From positions 1 to 7,808 of the forward strand of contig SVMQ01000095.1 in assembly GCA_015067375.1 (NCBI GenBank): a stretch of DNA of 7,808 nt. The letters run 5' to 3'. Below, piece by piece: positions 5,357 through 7,808 of the stretch (position 1 is its first letter; every line of letters begins with the position of its first letter). Origin of the DNA: Oscillospiraceae bacterium. Its GTDB lineage: Bacteria > Bacillota > Clostridia > Oscillospirales > Ruminococcaceae. The translations under genes were made by a program, and so were the position numbers. Below the pieces are notes generated by a model. It was not told the origin of the DNA. It made no database searches and worked only from the letters and a program-made list of their open reading frames with translations.

Positions 5357-7102
5357 ATGATTTGTCCAGGTTGTGGAAAGGATATTCCGGACAGCGCCAA
5401 GTTCTGTCCCTACTGCGGTGATCATTTCACTGCAGAGCAGGCAGCTGAGGAGAATGCAGCGCCTGCGGAGTATACTGTTGAAGATATCGTAAACGAGGTG
5501 GCGAGCAAGCCGACAGAGGCGCCTGTTCAGACAGAGATGCCCGAGGAAGCTCCCGTCGCGCCCGTGCTTGAGGATGTCCCCGTTGCTGAGGCAGCACAGG
5601 CAGCACAGGAGGTACAGTCCGCTGCACAGGCTCAGTATAATCAGTACATCGCCCCTGCAGCAGAAGTTCCTGCAGCGCCCGTGGCTGAAAAGAAGTTCGA
5701 TTTCTCTGCAATAATCAAGAACAAGACCGTGCTTATCGGTGCGGCAGGTGTTGCGGCACTGATACTGCTGTTCGTTCTGTTCAGCGTGCTTGCAGGCTCG
5801 TCCTCGGGCGGTTCTTACAATGTGATCACAACAGAGTATGCCTCATTCGGAACGGAAGACGGTGTATATATCTTCTATGGCGATAAGCAGCTCGATATGA
5901 TCAAGGCAGACAGACACAGTGTGAGTGTTAACGACGCTGAGACCTGTGCGTATGTTCATACTGACGATGATGAGCTGTATCACATCGCTGGTGCGAAGAA
6001 GCCTCAGCTTGTTGAGGAGTATGAGAATCTTCAGAGTATCTATTTTTCCGATGACGGCAGCACGCTTGCGATCGTTTACTATGACGACGGCGTAAATGTT
6101 CTTGACTATTACAGAAACGGCAAGCTGACAGAAAGTGTGGCAGAGTGCGAGGAGCGTATCAGCGTCGTGCTTTCTCCCAGCGGAGATACTATGCTGTATC
6201 GCATCTACAAGAACGGCAAGTATGAGCTGAACGCATACAGCGGCGGCAAGACTACAGAGATCGGCAAGGGCTACAATGCTCTCTCTGTATCTGACGGCGG
6301 AAAGACAGCGTATGTCACCAAGGAAGGCACACTGTACTATCTCAAGAACCTCAACGAGGACAAGAAGGAAAAGCTTGACAGCAAATTCAACGGACTTGAG
6401 GAAGTAACTATCGACGGAACAGGCATTATGTACCGCGACGATGACGGCAAGACCAAGGCTTTCATGCCATCCTACAAGGAGCCTGTAACAGTATCGAAGA
6501 GTTATATCGAAATGGTATACCCCGAGAATGCGATCGAAAAGGTGGAAAGCTTCGACAGCTTTATTGCATACAGCAACAACGCTATCAAGAGATTTGAGCG
6601 CAAGGGCGACGAGTATAAGGATGAAAAGATCTTATCCGCGAATGGTATCAACAGTTATCAGATATCCGCGGACGGCTCGGAGATCGTGTATGTCAAGAAG
6701 GATAAGCTTTACAGAGTAAGCACCAAGGGCGGCAAGAAAGAAAAGCTTATTGCGGAGGATCTGGAGAGCAGCTATTTCTACGCAAGTGCCGATCTCAGCA
6801 AGATATACTTCAAGAACGATGATGAGGATCTCTGCTGCAACAGTCCGAAGAAGGTAGTGATCGACGAAAATGATATGGATGATATTTCCATTCATGACGT
6901 AACTTACTCAGGTGTAATGATCGTTGAAATGGATGATGAGCTTTACTATACCGACGGCGGTAAGCTCAAGCAGATAAAGGATATGGAGGATGTAAGCTCT
7001 GTCAGTGTGTGCGGCGATGTTGTCTTTATAAATATGGATGACGAGCTGTGGATAAGCAGCAACGGAAAGTCCTTTAAGAAAACTGATATCGAGTTCGATT
7101 GA
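5357..7102 (+). CDS. Zinc-ribbon, single-pass membrane protein with an extracytoplasmic beta-propeller-like domain
   Basis: This 581-residue protein of unknown function has a zinc ribbon (Cys3, Cys6, Cys17, Cys20), an Ala/Pro/Glu-rich linker (about 25-118), one membrane segment (about 123-148) and a domain of about 430 residues outside the membrane. That domain repeats blades of the form SDDGSTLAIVYY, SPSGDTMLYRIY, SDGGKTAYVTKEG and SADGSEIVYVKKDKLYRV, which resemble TolB/WD40-like or DUF5050-type propeller blades. It is rich in Asp, Tyr and Lys. The frame is open from a TTG at 5342, but GGAGG at 5344-5348 lies eight bases before the ATG at 5357, which starts the protein exactly at the zinc ribbon. 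It follows its partner gene by 18 bp and is closed by the terminator at 7113-7145. Ligand binding or envelope sensing is plausible but unproven. Confidence 0.87.
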   Translation: MICPGCGKDIPDSAKFCPYCGDHFTAEQAAEENAAPAEYTVEDIVNEVASKPTEAPVQTEMPEEAPVAPVLEDVPVAEAAQAAQEVQSAAQAQYNQYIAPAAEVPAAPVAEKKFDFSAIIKNKTVLIGAAGVAALILLFVLFSVLAGSSSGGSYNVITTEYASFGTEDGVYIFYGDKQLDMIKADRHSVSVNDAETCAYVHTDDDELYHIAGAKKPQLVEEYENLQSIYFSDDGSTLAIVYYDDGVNVLDYYRNGKLTESVAECEERISVVLSPSGDTMLYRIYKNGKYELNAYSGGKTTEIGKGYNALSVSDGGKTAYVTKEGTLYYLKNLNEDKKEKLDSKFNGLEEVTIDGTGIMYRDDDGKTKAFMPSYKEPVTVSKSYIEMVYPENAIEKVESFDSFIAYSNNAIKRFERKGDEYKDEKILSANGINSYQISADGSEIVYVKKDKLYRVSTKGGKKEKLIAEDLESSYFYASADLSKIYFKNDDEDLCCNSPKKVVIDENDMDDISIHDVTYSGVMIVEMDDELYYTDGGKLKQIKDMEDVSSVSVCGDVVFINMDDELWISSNGKSFKKTDIEFD

Positions 7103-7112
7103 TAATACCTTT

Positions 7113-7145
7113 AACAGCGGTGCAAAAGCGCCGCTGTTTATTTTT
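7113..7145 (+). terminator. Rho-independent terminator of the zinc-ribbon protein operon
   Basis: An 11-bp stem (7113-7123 with 7128-7138, one G-T wobble) has an AAAA loop and is followed by TATTTTT. It begins ten bases after the stop codon at 7102 and is oriented on the plus strand, so it closes the two-gene operon. Confidence 0.88.
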
Positions 7146-7153
7146 GTATAAAC

Positions 7154-7198
7154 TCAAAGCACCCCACGGTCTGACGTTACAGAAGCGGGGTGCTTTGA
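7154..7198. terminator. Strong hairpin, possible backup terminator
   Basis: A 12-bp perfect stem, TCAAAGCACCCC at 7154-7165 and GGGGTGCTTTGA at 7187-7198, encloses a 21-nt loop. The T-tract is poor on both strands, slightly better on the minus strand. It may act as a second block between the converging transcripts or as an mRNA-stabilising hairpin. Confidence 0.45.
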
Positions 7199-7264
7199 TT
7201 ATGCGGCTTGCCGTGGTGTTGAGTGGATGGTGCAGTGTTAGCGTTGTGTCTTGCGCTGACAGCG

Positions 7265-7300
7265 AAAATATCCCACGTCGCCGAAGCAGCATGGGATATC
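7265..7300 (-). terminator. Minus-strand terminator with a UUCG loop
   Basis: Arms ATATCCCA (7268-7275) and TGGGATAT (7292-7299) are perfect. Read on the minus strand, the inner part can close on a C(UUCG)G tetraloop, and the stem is followed by TTTT. It lies about 110 bp past the stop codon of the minus-strand gene that enters from the right and probably ends that transcript. Confidence 0.65.
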
Positions 7301-7316
7301 TTTCAGTATATATCAA

Positions 7317-7351
7317 CCTGTGCGCGGAACTGTGGCTGAACCGCGCACAGG
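7317..7351 (-). repeat. 11-bp perfect inverted repeat downstream of the minus-strand gene
   Basis: CCTGTGCGCGG (7317-7327) and CCGCGCACAGG (7341-7351) form a GC-rich stem with a 13-nt loop. No T-tract follows on either strand, so it is not a canonical terminator by itself. It sits between the minus-strand stop codon at 7412 and the UUCG terminator and could protect the 3' end of that mRNA. Confidence 0.6.
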
Positions 7352-7411
7352 ATCGTTTTAGGGGAGAGCCGCGGCGTTATTGCGGCGGCTCAATGTATGG
7401 GGAGGGTAAGG

Positions 7412-7808
7412 TCAATGCTGTGTGATGGTAACAGTTCCGCTGGTGAGGGAAGCCTTGACAGCGTGGGAGTTCTCGCCGCCGAATATGCCCGAAGTTCCCT
7501 TGCCGAGATTCATGAAGCGTCCTTTTTCCGTGCCGATGTCGGTGCGCAGGCTGCCTGAAATTCCGTCGAATTTCAGATCCATGCCCGAGCCTTCGGGGAG
7601 GGAAACGTTGATGTTGCCGCTGATGGCGCTTATGTCGAGGTCGTTGTTCCATTCATCGTAGCTTATGTCTATCCTGCCCGAGGTAACGGCTACCTTGCCC
7701 TTGCCCGATGCGCCGTGGTAGCTTGTCGAGCCTGAAACGGAGTGCAGGTTGAACTCCTCAGCCTTGTAGCCGACGACCTCAGCGTTGCCAGATACTGTGC
7801 AGACGGAC
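7412..7808 (-). CDS. DUF4097-like beta-strand-repeat protein, C-terminal part (partial)
   Basis: The minus-strand frame is open from the right edge to a TGA at 7412, giving 131 visible C-terminal residues; the start lies outside the window. The sequence repeats short beta strands joined by Ser-Gly turns: SVSGSTSYHG, VTSGRIDISYD, DISAISGNINVSLPEG, DGISGSLRTD and LTSGTVTI. This pattern is typical of DUF4097 / adhesin-like right-handed beta-helix domains in Firmicutes. These proteins usually sit in or outside the membrane, often beside DUF1700 and PadR-type genes, which cannot be seen here. A hairpin and a UUCG terminator follow the stop. The family call rests on the strand-turn pattern alone. 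Confidence 0.72.
   Translation of the reverse strand, partial: SVCTVSGNAEVVGYKAEEFNLHSVSGSTSYHGASGKGKVAVTSGRIDISYDEWNNDLDISAISGNINVSLPEGSGMDLKFDGISGSLRTDIGTEKGRFMNLGKGTSGIFGGENSHAVKASLTSGTVTITQH

Larger units (their letters stand above)
7103..7411. other. Convergent intergenic region with four hairpins, no gene
   Basis: This 309-bp stretch separates two converging genes. Four inverted repeats account for much of it: 7113-7145, 7154-7198, 7268-7299 and 7317-7351. A 108-codon plus-strand frame crosses the region but starts inside the first terminator, has no ribosome binding site, runs through all the hairpins and overlaps the end of the minus-strand gene, so I do not call it. Confidence 0.7.

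Noticed and set aside
7099..7425. Plus-strand 108-codon open frame after the propeller-like protein gene
   Set aside because: It runs through a strong terminator and three more hairpins, lacks a ribosome binding site and overlaps the converging gene.

Overview
The window looks like chromosomal DNA of an endospore-forming, low-to-moderate GC Firmicute, most likely a Ruminococcus or Oscillospiraceae-type gut clostridium. The reasons are a complete spoIIAA-spoIIAB-sigF operon, strong GGAGG-type ribosome binding sites, AT-rich intergenic DNA beside GC-richer genes, and zinc-ribbon membrane proteins of a kind common in that group. The genus is inferred from general character, not from a marker gene.

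Layout. (1) Positions 1-160 hold the end of an unseen left-hand transcription unit, or a short RNA: a palindromic hairpin at 21-59 and a plus-strand terminator at 121-142. (2) Positions 161-1558, minus strand, hold the forespore sigma-factor switch, read spoIIAA, spoIIAB, sigF and translationally coupled. (3) Positions 1559-1849 are a divergent intergenic region with a good housekeeping promoter for the gene to the right. (4) Positions 1850-3190, plus strand, encode a GT4-family glycosyltransferase. (5) Positions 3191-3862 are a 672-base non-coding stretch. It carries a minus-oriented terminator, two nearly identical tandem 126-bp units packed with hairpins, and a strong promoter with a structured leader. 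(6) Positions 3863-7102, plus strand, form a two-gene operon of membrane proteins that share one plan: an N-terminal CxxC...CxxC zinc ribbon, a Pro/Ala-rich linker, a membrane segment and an extracytoplasmic domain. The first protein carries a 4.2-copy, 17-residue tandem repeat in its linker and three more membrane segments. The second ends in a beta-propeller-like domain. (7) Positions 7103-7411 separate convergent genes and contain four strong hairpins, at least two of them terminators. (8) Positions 7412-7808, minus strand, hold the C-terminal part of a DUF4097-like beta-strand-repeat protein that enters from the right.

How the genes work together. The spoIIA operon is a self-contained partner-switching circuit: SpoIIAB holds SigF inactive and phosphorylates SpoIIAA, and unphosphorylated SpoIIAA releases SigF in the forespore. 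The glycosyltransferase is transcribed away from it and has no evident functional link. The two zinc-ribbon membrane proteins very probably act together at the envelope, but no function can be assigned from sequence alone. They and the hairpin-rich repeat are the least explained parts of the window.
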